Part shown: positions 13,101 through 24,357 of the stretch, in pieces
Position numbering within the stretch: the stretch's first letter is position 1
How the letters are laid out: each line of letters opens with the position of its first letter
NCBI RefSeq assembly: GCF_016859285.1
Contig: NC_053422.1
Span: forward strand, 13,129,501 to 13,193,500
Length of the DNA: 64,000 bases
Direction of reading: 5' to 3'
DNA from: Xiphias gladius
Taxonomy: Eukaryota; Chordata; Actinopteri; Istiophoriformes; Xiphiidae
Notes under the pieces: model-generated
Database searches by the model: none
Seen by the model: the letters and a program-made list of their open reading frames with translations, nothing else
Told to the model about the DNA's origin: nothing
Program-made: the position numbers and the translations under genes

Positions 13101-16028
13101 CGAGACTTCCATGTGAGGGAGAGCAATGCAGCTTTAACTTACACTTCTGAAATTAACTACTAACAAATATAACACATTTGAGAAGCTATACTGAGTGTCA
13201 CGTGTACCAGAAGACATCAGTGAATAAAAATATATAATTGATCAAATGATAAAATAAATAACCTTGCACGGAGGGATAGTGGTAGGCGTTTCCACATCAA
13301 ATCCAATGGGTGGGGGGAGGTCATGACCATCCTGAAAAGGAAAGCACACGGGAAGGGAGGTACAAAAGGAGAGAAATTACAAATAGTGGACCCCTTTGCC
13401 ACTATTTATTCAATTCTTTATAGATGTCATAGTATTGAGCTACTGCTACTACTCACGAACCTTCAAAATTTTGTTAAAAAAAAAAAAAAAAGTAATTGTC
13501 TAAATAAAAACTGTATAATACATTGATATTATAATCAATATCGATGAAAATATACAACAATAAGCACATCAACACTATAATCAGGTTTATGTTTTTGTAT
13601 GCACATGATTGTACCTATTGGGCCACAAAACCTACAGCTGTTATGACTTTTGCAATATTGGCTAAATACATGAAATTGGTGGAATGTTATCTAATCTTTA
13701 AACAAACAAACAAACAAACAAAAAACCCCCATGGTTTTTCCATTATGCACTTATATTCAGTGTGGTTCGATTGCAACCAATGTAATGTATCATTAAAGAA
13801 AGGAGGCCAATGGCAAAAGACGAAGTGAGACAAATGTCTGGACTTACCAGTTTGAGAAGCCGGGGAAACCTCTGCCGCACAGCACTGGTACAGGAACAAA
13901 AATCAAGAGCAGGAAAGTTATCATCACCAACCACCTCTCACACACACACACATACACACACACACACATACACACAGAGATAAATCATGTTAAGTACTTT
14001 AACACCAATGTCAGTCACACTTTTTGACCCACTTATGTCATTTTGTGCCTTTCATTTTAAGCATTTACGCTGTAAAGAACATTTGGGAGAACACATTCAT
14101 GTAGAGATACATGAAAATACTGTAACTACAACCAGTGTCTCAAGGGATTTATTCTTCTTTGTATGCAAGTAAATCCACAAATGGACTATCATACACGCTC
14201 TCATCCTCCCTTCAGTTTCATGCTGTGCTCTTTGACAATTCTCCCACCCCAAGGTGTACTTACCTGCAGGTATACTCACCCTCTCCCCCAATATGGAGAT
14301 ATACACAGATCTGACATGGGGAGGCAACACAAGCACACTTTTGTAGGAGCACACACATACAAACATGCAGAGACCCACGATCTACAAGGCTGCGCTGGAA
14401 ACCAGCAAACACATCCATTTTTAATTAGTAAAAGAAATAGGTTATGCATTGTTGGGAGAGAGGTGGCCGCCTGTCTCGTGTTAACCCCCGCCCCCCCAAA
14501 AAAATCTGGACAAGATGGATCTATGTCACCAAAAATCAAAACAGGGTCTCGGTAAAAAATATAAAGTAAAATGCACAGTAGTCTAAAATTCAGAAAAGGT
14601 GCCAATCGCTATTCATCATGTGAGTGAGTTTGTCAGTGTTTGCACCCATGATTATCAGCAAAGAAAGACAACCTGAGAACAGCTGAACAAAAAGGACACC
14701 TGGCCTCGAACTGAGCTGGACCCAGCAGTCCCACCACTCATCCTATAGCCTTCCCCTGCTGCACAAACATAGCAGTTATCAGTATCTTACAGTAACTGGA
14801 CTTCGTGCTGTAGGCATTTGATTTTCTAGCCTAATTTGGACCCCAAACCTGTGGTTATAGAGGGACTGGGATATCATTAAGTATTCAACTAGAGTGATAA
14901 TTCTATACTCTGCTCTCTCTGCTTAATATTTGACCTTATTGTACTGGTCACAGCCATCAGAAAGTGTTTACTTTTTTTTTTTTTTTTTCATTTGACGTAT
15001 TTCGGGCAAAACTGAACTTCATTTTCCAGTTCAGAACATATCTCCCCTCAGAAGTTAGTTATGGGTATTTGCCAAACTCTCCACTTCATTCACTGAACAG
15101 CAGAGGCCTGTTTTAGGCCAAAGAGAACCAAGAGAAGAGAGAGACTGCCTTTTCTCTTTGGCTCAACAATGGTCATTGATAATGGCACGTATCCCCTTCT
15201 GCCTCAGCCCAACGGCTTGTCCTGTGGAGTCCCATCTTCTCAATTTCTTCTTGTCGGGTTCTTAGTGAGTCAGAGCTCACGGGGACTAAGGCTGAGTAAT
15301 CGTGACTGTGCCTGCCTTAGGTTGTCCCAGGGTTTCCAGGTGGGATCTTACCCGTCATGGGCTATCCAGCCTTCCATACTCGCCTGATACAGGGGGCCGA
15401 GTGGGCAAGGGTGATATGAGGGGATGGGAATGATTGGCTGTGGATTTTCTTTGTTTCATCCAAACATTTGTCAAGACAACTGTGGATTGCCCCCTGTCCA
15501 ATAGACAACCTACTCTGTTATACAGTACTGCTCAAAAGATTGTTTTGGATTCATATTTTTGAAAGCAGTTCACAGTAGATTGTGTTAGAGGACTGTCATA
15601 CCGGATGTCTTCTCTATAAAAAAGTGCTTCTTCTCAGAGTTATATCTCAGCAGCAGTGTGATAGCGTTTTACAGCAGTTTATGGGATAACTAACCAGGAA
15701 GTCAGCAGAGGAGTGCTGGGTACAGCATCACTGAGAACCATAAAAGAGACCAAAGCATGAAAGGATGTCCCATAAAAAGGTGAAAAACTGGCAGAGAGAA
15801 CCTAGCCGTTCAAACTGTGGAGAGTTTAAGCAAGCTGAAAAGAAAACAATGTGGAACTGCATCGTGGTTAGATGGTCCTCTCAGCAAATTTTAGGATTAA
15901 GAAATGTTTAGTTTGCAGTGTGAAAAGGAAGTATTAATCATCAAGTGGGAAGAAACATGTAAAACAAAACCAAAAAGAAGAATAATTTAAACTACTTGCA
16001 AATGAATTTGTGTGTTTATTTTCTCCCT

Positions 16029-16113
<85 letters not shown>

Positions 16114-17059
16114 CAAAAAAGACACAGTATACACAAATACAGGGAGTTGCTGGTGAATGTCAGCTGGCTCTGCTTGTTCCTAAAGTTCATCCTTGACTGT
16201 TGGGGAAATGGTTTCGGTTATCGTTCAGGTATCTTACACACACAAACACACAGGCTTGTTTGATCTTCTTTAGCAGCAGACTGCTGCTTACTCGTTATAC
16301 TAGGACACCCCTAGTCGCACACAAACAGACACACCACTGTGCCCCCTCCCTAAAAGCTTCTCCCTTAACCCCCTAAAACTGCTGACTGACCTGATGTATG
16401 AGGCCTGATCCTTGAAGTAGAGAGACAGAGGGTTCCTGTTCAGCCACAGCTCGACCAGCTTCAGGCCTTTCATCTTGTCCAGCTCTCGGTCTGACTTCAG
16501 CTGGAGGACCCGACAGAAGCAAAACAAGATGGTGTGAGGGGAGGATTTAAAAAAAAAAAAAAAAAAAAAAAATTTGTCTGGTTTTTATTGTAGATCAACA
16601 CAGCAGTCAGTCTCACCTCATTGTGGGAAAGGTTGAGGGTCTTTAAATTAGGCACCTTGGTAATCAATTCAGCAACCTCATCCAGTTTGTGAATACGGTT
16701 GTTGCTCAGGTTCAAGCAAGCCAGCTGGCAACAGTCAGAGGAGATAAGTGTAAGAACATTCAGTTTGACCCGTCACTTAATTAGGAAACAGCCTGGGTGT
16801 GCACCTACATTATGACAACAGCAAATTGTGTGTCTCTTATTTTTCAAGCAAATAATATTAAAAATATCCATTATATTAATGTTACCTCTGGAATGTTTTC
16901 TTCAATGATCCTGATGACAGCTTCCATGTGCGTCTTCCGATTCAAGGTGACTTCAATTTTGTGGGACACCAGGTCTGTCACATAAAATAAAATTAGCAAT
17001 CTAAATACTCAACAAATACTCCAAAAAAAATATAAAAATAAAAAAAATATAAAAATAAC

Positions 17060-17095
<36 letters not shown>

Positions 17096-20000
17096 AAGCT
17101 CTACAGGATTCACTTCCTTCACCAGATTTTATGTACCATCTATTGAATCCTCAATGTAAAATAATACTGCAGTGGCCATTAACATAGAACATACAAAGGC
17201 TAGATACCTGAGAGAGAGATGAGAGAGTAAAATTACCTGGGTCTGTTCGGATGTTGTTTAAGTCAAGTGCTTGCTGGGAACCATCAAAACGTTTTGCCAT
17301 GCATTGCTGTGAAAGATAACACAACAGCCAACATGAGAAGCTAGTTCTGAACATCAAAAAAATTATAAAAACAAAGAGAAACTTCCTCCCGGTTATTTTA
17401 ATGAGGTTAAAAAAGGCAGAAGGAAAAGGGAATCAAATTTTAAAAAAGAAGACATTGTATCTTACAACTGAATTCCCAAAAAAATCTGTTCCCAAGAAAT
17501 CCCCTCTCCACTTTTGTCCAATCAAATGCAAAGCCAACAATACCATGATTACTTAAGTAAATGCTAATTAACTTGATGGACCTCACAGCAAAAATCAAAC
17601 ATCACTTCTCAGTCAGCATGTTTTTCTTAGTTATGTTGATCTACTTTTTAGTTCAAGTATTACTAACTCTCATCACAGACACTAAATGAAATTTTAACTA
17701 ACAGTATTTGTGAGACTTTAATCATCATCTCAAAATGCTGCTACTGTCACAGCCCCATTCAGACCGTTCGGATAGTTTATTACTTTCTCCAGCTCACCTT
17801 CAGGTGCTCCAAATGTTCAGACTTCAGGTCAGAGAGGAGGAAGGATGGTGGAGCGCTGGAGTTTACGTGCACCTCCACCTTCATAGAACAAACATCAGGT
17901 GCAAGAGAGAGATTAGTAAATACTGATAAACTACACACATGTTGAGTTTTAGATGAAGGGTGATTTATGGTTGTGTGGAAGTAGGTAGGATAAGAACTTA
18001 ATAAAAGTGTAGCTATGATCTGCAAGCAGCAGGAAACAATTACCATAAACCCACAACAAATATGAAAAAAACTAATCATTAAGGACAATGGAGTTGGGAG
18101 ATTTTCTGAAGCAAAAAGAGATTTCCATTATTACCCCAACATACCTTATAACCATCTGTGTCTGTGATCTTGTGAGAACATTTGCGTAAAGCATTGGCAG
18201 CAGAGGAATCATCCACGTAAAAATGGGCCCTGTCATGGTCAACATGGAACTGGAGGAATGGGGGAGAGAGAAACACATAATGAAGATGCATCCGTACAAG
18301 AGCGTTGTCCAAAAACAACCTCTTCCTTAAAGTATTCAGTTTATTTATTTGTCTAGATGGAAAGAATTATTATTTAAAAAAAAAAAAAAAAAAGGAGGCA
18401 CAATAACTCCCACCATTTTTTTAGTCAACACTCATAGTGCTCATTATGCATTTAAAAGGTACTGTCCATGATGCAATCATAAATTAAAGCACATGACTGT
18501 AAGCTCTCTCATATTTTTTGACAGATCTTATCATTCACTCATTTCCTGATAGCGCATATTTTCATTTTTACTATATTGAGTACTATACAAAAGCATTTTC
18601 AAAATCTATTAGTTTGGTAATTTAAGTAAGCATTTACATAGATGAGACAGTGCTGAATCTCACCTGTACAGGTGTGAAGGGAACTGAACAGATGTTCTGA
18701 AGAGCTGTCAATAACCATTTCTTGTCATATTTTCTTCCGTGTGGTATCTGTGAAACAGATAAAAAAGGAAAATATCATATCTTTTAACAGGTTACAAGGT
18801 AACTTGACTGTCCTGTGGTGACTGTTAATAATACGCACTGTTACTTTGGACCAGCCTGACTGGCTTTTCCCTCCTCCACTGCTGCTTCCTCCACCTCGGT
18901 CTCCTCCTCTGAAGCCGCTGCCTCCTCCTCCTCCTCCTCCTCCTCTACCACCTCCTCCCCCTTTGCCTTGTCGTCTGTCTCTATCAAACCGTCCATCTCC
19001 TTTCCGAAATGGTCTTCCATAGGGGTTGCTAAAGAAGACAAAACAAGGACATATATTTAATCAATCCTCCTTTAGCCAGTTTCTGCCATGGGAACTCTTC
19101 CAGGAACCTTTGTGGGAACTCTGAAACTTAACCTGGGTTTCGGCATGATGAACCAGGGCCTAAATTAATTGACGCAGAGTTTCCTGTGGTGTTTCTAAAT
19201 TTTATAATCACCTAACAAGTCCTAAGAGTAAAGCTTATTGTATTCTTGTGATTTTTTTATTTGGTACACACAGAGTAGAGTTCCTGTGACTCTTCAGCCC
19301 AGCAGCTATAAGTCACAATGCTGTATAGAGGGAAAAAAAAAAAAAAAAAATAGCACAGTAGACATATAACAGAGATGTGTAACAATAATGAGACTAATAA
19401 TTATAATAATAGGACGAATGCAGGGGACACAGGGGACATTAAAACACTGCTTTACAGCTTCAAACAAGCTTAAATTACTAAACAGAGCTCAATTCACTTT
19501 TACAGTTTCAGTTTTGTTTGTTTTCCCTGAGGTACTTTCAGAGTGGGTAGACGACTACTTGAGGTTTTCATATTATAAAAAAGGTACAGTTCTAAGGATG
19601 AAAATGGTCAGTCTTGTCCTACTTTGTCTTCCTGTGACTGATTAAAGCATAGGAAAAAACTTTGAGCTCATTTCAAATTAAGACAAATATTTCATTTTAA
19701 GATTTTTATTCTTGCACTTAGATGAAAATATTTGAAAGTTTCTTTTGGCTTCTACACTTAATTCTCTAAGCCCCCTTTAAAAAGTGAGGATCTTGTTTTA
19801 CAGCTCATCAATGAGTCCCACTACAAACAACACGATGACAGAGTTAAATTATCATCAATATTTTAAACAACACTTACAATCTGTGCTGGGAGCTATTGTC
19901 CTGAGAGCTGTCACTCATAGTTACATCTCCATCAGTATCTTCAAGCCTTGACCGTGGTCCAGGACCTCCAAAGCCACCTGGGTGGCTTCCCCGCTGGCGG

Positions 20001-20794
20001 TCTCTACGGGACCTATCATATGACCGACCCTTGTGGGAGCCTCTTCCTTTACGGTTGCGAAACTGTGGTGCGGTTCTGTCATCATGCTCTGAGAACAGAT
20101 TCAGAAAATTAGTCCGTTTGACATAAATATCACACCACAAATGTAAATGATCAAATACAAAACATTAACTCCAGCCAAAGTTTTACAAGTCTGTCAGCAG
20201 CTAAAATGCAAGATGGGAGTTAAATATATCAAAATAATGCTCTATTTTGAGACACTGTTTTTAGCCACAATGTCTTTTATTGGTTGCAGTGTATAAACTG
20301 GAAAGAAACCTACACACCTTCAATGCTAATTTTTGAGAAACAGAATCGTTAAGGGATCTTAATGAAACCTACTTTTCTGTATAAGCATTACAAAATTGTT
20401 AACATATTACATTTTTAAAAAAGGCCCTCCATACTAAGACTAGGAACCAAACATGCTTCTAGACTTTGCCTTATTGACCTCTACAGTGACTGTATTCAGC
20501 GTATTCTGTTTTAAGACTATAACCCATAGTCTAGTATTGTAACAATAACAAAAATAGTAATAATTATGTACTGAGTAAATACTTATGTCTGTTAAGTGGC
20601 ATAACTAGATCTCCAGGTTGTCCTATATATAATTTTACCTCCTACGACCATGAAACCTGTGCTTCGGACCTCTCTCCTCACTATAAAGTCCCCACGGTCT
20701 GAAGAAAAATAGTAAAAGTGGCAGAGAAAATGTAAAATTAATGCTGTAGTGAGCAGGGTTTCTTACCGTTGTAGTAATGCCCGCCATCCGCCAT
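10103..20794 (-). CDS. nxf1: Nuclear RNA export factor 1 (TAP), complete
   Basis: NXF1 with NXT1 carries mRNA through nuclear pores. Coding exons (gene order): 20767-20794, 19878-20088, 18839-19028, 18664-18747, 18145-18249, 17798-17878, 17237-17306, 16886-16974, 16617-16724, 16391-16500, 13848-13884, 13263-13331, 12990-13045, 12681-12788, 12417-12475, 11678-11793, 11539-11581, 11358-11436, 10389-10571, 10232-10292, 10103-10141. Total 1,926 nt, 641 aa (human 619). Order: Arg/Gly-rich RNA-binding N-terminus with a long Gly run (1-143), RRM-like domain ([13 protein letters not shown], about 144-240), leucine-rich repeats ([17 protein letters not shown], to about 371), NTF2-like domain that binds NXT1 ([20 protein letters not shown] and [20 protein letters not shown], about 395-575), and a C-terminal UBA-like FG-nucleoporin-binding domain ending IPDVAFIK. 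Intron 10 is the largest of the gene and carries a CTE-like element. Teleosts can have two nxf1 copies; which one this is cannot be told here. Confidence 0.96.
10985..11160 (+). mobile_element. tRNA-derived SINE-like fragment in nxf1 intron
   Basis: Begins with a phrase resembling a Pol III A box (GGTGGCTTAGTGGTTCAGAC), continues through a decayed B-box region near GTGAAACCCCCC and ends in an AAAT/AAATA-rich tail. The layout matches a teleost SINE family I recognise. Assignment is from memory of the pattern, not a search. Confidence 0.5.
13681..13976. repeat. Simple repeats (AAAC)n and (CA)n around nxf1 exon 11
   Basis: A short (AAAC)n run at about 13700-13720 and CA-rich tracts at about 13939-13976 flank the 37-nt exon 11. 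They are outside the splice signals. Confidence 0.6.
15200..15372 (-). promoter_or_regulatory. Constitutive transport element (CTE)-like RNA structure in nxf1 intron 10
   Basis: On the transcribed strand, AUGACGGGUAAGA (15346-15358) is followed 22 nt later by AACCUAAGGCAGG (15311-15323). These two strings are the hallmark internal-loop strands of CTEs, RNA elements that bind NXF1 directly and export intron-containing RNA; they are known from a simian retrovirus and from intron 10 of human NXF1. Here they lie in intron 10 by exon count. Local pairing is visible: UCCCA/UGGGA brackets the segment between the motifs, and AGCCCA (15358-15363) can pair with UGGGCU (15206-15211) further along. The second symmetrical loop of the retroviral element is not obvious. 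The surrounding 15160-15400 is more GC-rich than the rest of the intron. Confidence 0.78.
16031..16111. repeat. (CA)n microsatellite, about 81 bp, nxf1 intron 10
   Basis: Uninterrupted CA dinucleotides between exon 10 and the CTE-like element. It generates meaningless Thr-His and Val-Cys frames on the two strands. Confidence 0.95.
16300..16390 (-). other. In-frame read-through of nxf1 exon 10 into intron 10 (retained-intron tail)
   Basis: If intron 10 is retained, translation runs 30 codons past exon 10 ([15 protein letters not shown], then on to LGVS) and stops at 16300. The product would be about 388 residues: N-terminus, RRM and LRR, without the NTF2-like and UBA domains. Human NXF1 is known to make a short protein from an intron-10-retained, CTE-exported mRNA. 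The sequence shows the frame; expression is inferred. Confidence 0.55.
17061..17092. repeat. (ATT)n microsatellite in nxf1 intron
   Basis: About ten uninterrupted ATT units between nxf1 exons 7 and 8. Confidence 0.9.
20639..20698 (-). other. Candidate 60-nt in-frame cassette exon between nxf1 exons 1 and 2
   Basis: On the minus strand a strong pyrimidine tract and CTTCAG acceptor precede 60 open nucleotides followed by a GAG|GTAAAA donor. Inclusion keeps the frame and inserts 20 residues ([20 protein letters not shown]) between MADGGHYYN and EHDDRTAPQ. The direct exon 1 to exon 2 junction fits the family better, so the segment is left out of the main model. Confidence 0.4.
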
Positions 20795-21100
20795 GTTTCT
20801 CGAATAGTGTTAGACCCCCAAAAAAACAAAAAAAAAAACAAATACAGACAACCCTGGGTGTAAAAAATATATATATCGTTTTCTCTCTTTCATGAAACAC
20901 AGAGGCTTGGCTGTGGAAGAAACTCCGACATCCCAAGTGGATCAGAGGCAAAGACAAAGCCGACCGCGATCTGATCGCAGGGAGTGCTCTTTTACTAGCT
21001 GTTAGCCTTGCTAGCCTCTTCGACTAGCGCGTTGACGGGAAGACAAAGGAAGTACTACTTGTACAAAGTTTAATCTTCCGGGTCACGGAAATGGCGCGGG
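20795..21100 (-). promoter_or_regulatory. Probable nxf1 promoter / 5' UTR
   Basis: Sequence immediately upstream of the nxf1 ATG. CpG density rises from about 20950 (CGACCGCGAT, GCGCGTTGACG). No core element was recognised with confidence. Confidence 0.4.
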
Positions 21101-23190
21101 CAATTGAGGAAAAAAAATATTTGAGTCCCTTGTCGAAAAGTAAAACGTTGTAAAAATGAAACACAACACTGTATAAAAGTCCATTAAGGACTCATAGGAC
21201 GTATAGCTGAACTTATAAAGAAGTTAGCGTTAGCCTCCCATTCGGCGGTTAAGGGGCACGTTAAGATACAATATTAACTCCACGGTCCACCGACACCACA
21301 TTCACCCGCCACCCCACATCAGACAAGATGGACTTGAAGTTTCAGATTTGGGAAGTCTTACGATTGTGGTTTTTCATTTGGACCTGGTCTGGTGTCTACT
21401 AGATGGGGGAATAAAAACAGTGAAATCGCCCTATTTTGGGTTCCTCACAAATAGAATAAAGGTTTCACAAATCTGAAACTGTTTTACTCAGACTCTGGGT
21501 TAATCTAGTCCAGATTCGACAAGTCTAGAATTTTTAATTGTATTTTATTTTTAAATGTAGACCTGGCATGATATGGTTTTTATTGGAAACACTTAACTGC
21601 CGAATCGGAGGCTTCCTTGGGCGTGGTTAGCTAAACCTACCTGGAGGTTTTCGGTGCAATGGGTAATTATACAACCCACGACGAGGCATAACGTTTGGCT
21701 GTCTGACCACTTAATTCGTTACTGGCCTACAATAAATACACTAATGATCCTTAAAAGGCCAGCAGGCTGTATATGCTTCCACGGACACACGGTCGAAAGA
21801 CGAGCAGCCGTCTTTACAGTGAGCCCACGGTTCGTCCGCCGGTCGCTATGGTGATAGAGAAGTGAAAATGTACCAACGCGAGGTCAACAGAGAGACAAAA
21901 CAAAAACAAGACGACACAACAGATCACCTGCAAGCAATTTCGGCTGGGCTAATGCATTAACTATCCCCAAGAGGATTCAGAGAGTAGTTAGGTATCTCTA
22001 AAAAAAAAACCCCCGTAACATTAACGGAGCCCATTTTGTCTGTTTTCTTTTATATAAGTATATTTTGCTGATATGACTTACATACTTTTACACAAGTAAG
22101 GTTTTGAACGCGGGACTTTTTACTTGTAATAGATTTAACTTCCCAGAAGACATTTTAAGTAACTATGATCAAAATCCACGTGTCCTGCTGTCAGACTACC
22201 ACTACAACATTTACAGACTGACAACGACACAGGCTCCAGTGTGGTGCCCGTCCTCGGGTCCGCACGTTTCCTCTCATCTGATACCTCTGACGAGCTCAAT
22301 TTCGCACGAAAAGTGAATAACAGATACACACAGTCTGCCGCACATTTAAGCGGGCGCAATTTAAGATTTATTTATTTTAAAATATTTAACATTTGAACTA
22401 TATTGTCCCCGTCAGACCTCTCCCTGTCAAAGCATGTTTTAGCAACCTAGCCTCAGCCATACCTGCGCAACCCCGGCAGAGGCTGGACAGCTGGATTTAA
22501 CCCGTGGACCAAACTCACCGTTATTCAGCTCACGTGTCACCACTAGGTTGGGGTAGCTTGCCCGAAAGAAAGCCCCACGGTCCATCCAGAAAAACCTCTC
22601 CGAACTGAGCCCCCAGGGGAAACCGTCAGAAACTTACTGCGTCGCTTAAACGAAACATTCAAAACTAAAACGGCCAGATGCTGAATCGGTGCCGTTTGAG
22701 TGGAACTGTCTCACAGCTTCACCTCAAGTCAGGTGAGCAGTAGATTGGGGTTAGCTTTAGCCAGCTGTTAGCTCTATCGCGGCGGAGCTTCCCGCCAGAC
22801 TCACAGACACTAACCGACAATATTTACCGATTAATTTCCTTTTCCGTAGTAATCTATGTTGTGATTCTACGTGGAGCACCTGCCTGTTGCTTGTAAAGTG
22901 GGACAGATTGCGTGTCTGTCAATCTGTCCAACTTGACTCATTTCCAGCACGAACGGCATCGGGGCGCCACCTGGTGGACAGTGTTCAACCAGGTGGACTG
23001 AAATGACTGGGGGCAGGAGGTACTGCATTTGTGCTCGATAAACTACACGCTCAAAATCAGTCTTACCTGAATGACAGTTCTTACTGTTTTGCTGAAAGTG
23101 TTTTAGAGAGGTGTTCATTAAATTTCACGGTCATCTGTAGTTTGTGGTGCTGGTGAATCGTGTTGCATTAGCGTTACACAATGTTTCTAA
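21101..23190. other. Gene-free stretch with CpG-rich patches between nxf1 and itpk
   Basis: No coding exon with family resemblance was found on either strand. CpG-rich patches at about 21230-21310, 21600-21850 and 22480-22830 could be upstream nxf1 promoter or regulatory sequence. A short fragment near 22075-22115 (CTTTTACACAAGTAAGG) belongs to the same repeat family as the copies at 23195 and 36430. Confidence 0.4.
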
Positions 23191-23194
23191 TATT

Positions 23195-23720
23195 CAGTGC
23201 TGGAAAGTAATTCAAGTAGTTCAGTACAACTTTGAGGTACCTGTACTTTTCCTGACTATTTTTACTCCACTACATTTATTTGTAATGCTTTACTTTACAG
23301 GACCTCTATTTCCTAATGATTTCTTGAAAGTTTCCTGGAAAGGACAACGTAGTTTGGTAGTAATTACAGGAAAAATGAAGTTCTCAGACTGTTTAGTCAG
23401 TTCAGCTAGTTGCGTTGAGCTGATCACACTCTCTATCGCTCTATTTTACTTACAGTTGGTACCAGATTATTTTATGTGGTTCTTTGCTGGAATCGCCTTA
23501 GGAAATTATGTGGAAATGGAATTCATGGACCCGTAGAATAAAAGCATGGTCGATTTATTTGACAGATACAGCTACAAGTTACTTTTCAGATTAAGATTTT
23601 ACATAACAACATGTGAGACTGTAAAATACAGCGCATTGTTATGGATTAAACCAGTGGTTCCCAACCTTTTTTTGTGACCCCTTACAAAAAAAAATTGAGA
23701 AAGTAGTGACTATAATTATA
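23195..23720 (+). repeat. Teleost interspersed repeat with an embedded hAT-like end
   Basis: Starts CAGTGCTGGAAAGTAATTCA and contains TTTTTACTCCACTACATTTA, phrases of an abundant fish repeat. At 23655 it runs into ATTAAAC then CAGTGGTTCCCAACC, the terminal sequence of a hAT-like element. The same junction recurs at 36676-36683. The 130-codon open frame across it (23144-23536) has no family resemblance. Confidence 0.65.
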
Positions 23721-24357
23721 ATTAAAATCCAGAGTAATAATATCAAAATCAATAACATCTGTTTTTCCAATATATTTTCATCTGTGTTTTAAAGTCTCTT
23801 GTTCTAGGCATGATTAGTCTTTTTAAGTCAGCCTAATTTATAAGAGGTAGAACATGAGGCTGTTCAACCATATGTGTGTGTTTGTGATTCTTTATGAGTT
23901 TCCTTTGTTGCTATAAACAAATGAGCTTATCAGGTGTGGCAACACACAAAAAAACAAACAAACAAAAAAACCGTAATCAGCATTATGGTAAGAAGGCATC
24001 TGAAAGAGAAAGAACATACATCTTTGGATTTTTGGTTCTTCACAAATGATAAAAAATTGAAATAAAATGGAGAAAAAGTCTTGTGAAGCAATTCTTTGAG
24101 TCTGTAGCAACAACACTGTCTCCAAGGTTACAGTATGTACATGCCAGATGTACCACATCACATTGCTATGGAGTTTAGCTGCTTCTTCTTTAGAGCCCGT
24201 GGGGACAAATTTTCCATAAACAAATTCTCCTCTGTTTTCTCTTCCAGTGAATAAAATGAGGCAACAGTCCAAAGTGTAACAGCACCCACTTTGTCCACCT
24301 GACCCTGACTTTGAGTGTCATTTAAGGGGTGTCTCAACCACAACCCCTCCGTCTGCT
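23721..24357. other. 3' flank of the itpk gene
   Basis: AT-rich sequence downstream of the itpk stop, probably part 3' UTR. An (AAAC)n-like patch lies at about 23945-23970. No other gene seen. Confidence 0.45.

Noticed and set aside
15169-15387. 72-codon plus-strand frame in nxf1 intron 10
   Set aside because: Antisense of the CTE-like element; explained by conserved RNA structure, not coding.
15987-16263. Thr-His and Val-Cys repeat frames
   Set aside because: Translation of a CA microsatellite.
18841-19041. 66-codon acidic, Glu-rich frame on the minus strand
   Set aside because: It is the wrong frame of nxf1 exon 3; the correct frame gives the Gly/Arg-rich N-terminus that joins neighbouring exons in phase.
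22480-22830. CpG-rich patch considered as a small noncoding RNA gene or separate promoter
   Set aside because: No snRNA or snoRNA boxes or clear transcript structure could be recognised; left as unassigned.
23144-23536. 130-codon hydrophobic frame
   Set aside because: It lies across an interspersed repeat whose other copies are frameshifted; looks like a chance frame.
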